Positions 14,275 to 14,588 of a stretch of DNA of 14,588 nucleotides are shown one piece after another. How positions within the stretch are numbered: position 1 is the first letter of the stretch; each line of letters starts with the position of its first letter. Under the pieces are notes generated by a model. It worked only from the letters and a program-made list of their open reading frames with translations, made no database searches and was not told where the DNA came from. The stretch spans positions 1-14,588 of the forward strand of contig CABQJV010000039.1 in NCBI GenBank assembly GCA_902464565.1. Direction: 5' to 3'. Source of the DNA: an uncultured Collinsella sp. GTDB taxonomy: Bacteria; Actinomycetota; Coriobacteriia; Coriobacteriales; Coriobacteriaceae. A program made the position numbers and the translations under genes.

Positions 14275-14317
14275 AATAAGTAAGTACACCAGCAGTCACG
14301 TTCGAGAGGAGAACATC

Positions 14318-14461
14318 ATGGCTGAGGAGAAGAAGACGTATAAGTTTGTGTGCACCGTTTGCGGTTACGAGGTTGAGGTCGACACGCCCGAGCTGCCCGA
14401 GGACTACGTGTGCCCGGTCTGCGGCGTCGGCCCCGATGAGTTTGAGCTTGTCGAGGAGTAG
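14318..14461 (+). CDS. Short rubredoxin-like protein
   Basis: A 47-residue iron-binding electron carrier. Two knuckles, CTVCGY (12-17) and CPVCGVGPDEFEL (32-44), give the four Cys ligands Cys12, Cys15, Cys32 and Cys35 for one iron atom. Only 16 residues lie between the knuckles, against almost 30 in classical rubredoxins, so the usual loop is missing; this spacing is like the rubredoxin domain of rubrerythrins and Hrb. ATG 14318 has AGGAG (14307-14311) six bases upstream. It has its own promoter and terminator, so it can be made apart from the flavin reductase upstream, its likely partner. Confidence 0.9.
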   Translation: MAEEKKTYKFVCTVCGYEVEVDTPELPEDYVCPVCGVGPDEFELVEE

Positions 14462-14501
14462 CTCGTAGACACACGACTTGCAACAACATATAGCTCTGTC
14501 C

Positions 14502-14537
14502 AAGGGTCCCGGTCGAATTCTCGGCCGGGACCCTTTT
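14502..14537 (+). terminator. Strong intrinsic terminator after the rubredoxin-like gene
   Basis: Bases 14502-14516 pair with 14521-14535 in a 15-bp stem (one G-U pair) closed by the tetraloop ATTC, followed by T to 14537. Confidence 0.88.
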
Positions 14538-14555
14538 GATTCAAGACTTTAGTCT

Positions 14556-14576
14556 GCTGGCCGCGCAGCGGCCAGC
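14556..14576. other. GC-rich hairpin near the window end
   Basis: GCTGGCCGC (14556-14564) and GCGGCCAGC (14568-14576) form a perfect 9-bp stem with a GCA triloop, followed by TTTAAA. Just before it, AGACT-TT-AGTCT (14544-14555) is another small dyad. It may be a second terminator or the leader of a gene beyond the window. Confidence 0.45.
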
Positions 14577-14588
14577 TTTAAACCACCC

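Overview
The window looks like a chromosomal segment of a high-GC Gram-positive anaerobe of the class Coriobacteriia, most likely Collinsella or a close relative. This is inferred from the gene mix, the strong AAGGAGG-type ribosome binding sites, the GC-rich codon use, and a TACAAT/TAGACT promoter style; no marker gene proves it. Nearly all genes lie on the + strand. The one clear exception is a short gene of unknown function at 11193-11603.

Left part (1-4611): the tail of an unidentified upstream gene, then the cell-division ABC pair ftsE-ftsX. FtsE carries an unusual Pro/Ala-rich N-terminal extension of about 170 residues. After a terminator with a promoter partly overlapping its U-tract comes rnr (RNase R), closed by its own terminator.

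Middle part (4612-10668): a stand-alone small serine recombinase with TAAACCT repeats just upstream of its start; a VanZ-like membrane protein with a TTG start; then a locus for salvage of the bacterial cell-wall sugar N-acetylmuramic acid. Its order is an RpiR-family regulator, murQ (MurNAc-6-phosphate etherase), a murP-like PTS EIIBC transporter without EIIA, and mupG (DUF871, 6-phospho-muramidase). The set fits import and phosphorylation of MurNAc or MurNAc-GlcNAc, cleavage of the phospho-disaccharide, and conversion of MurNAc-6P to GlcNAc-6P. A strong intrinsic terminator ends two bases before the mupG ribosome binding site, so mupG expression probably depends on readthrough.

Right part (10669-14588): an ArsC/Spx-like thioredoxin-fold protein; a long hairpin between convergent genes; the minus-strand unknown gene; tRNA-Gln(CTG) and tRNA-Glu(CTC) behind a good promoter; a TPR-like gene overlapping smpB; a second long hairpin; a terminator; a flavin reductase; and a 47-residue rubredoxin-like protein. 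The last two resemble the two halves of the high-molecular-weight rubredoxin (Hrb) of anaerobes. The rubredoxin has its own promoter with an AT-rich dyad over the -10.

No CRISPR array, insertion sequence, rRNA or tmRNA was seen. The possible novelty lies in the FtsE extension, the recombinase with its candidate site, the two long hairpins, the terminator before mupG, and the unknown minus-strand gene.
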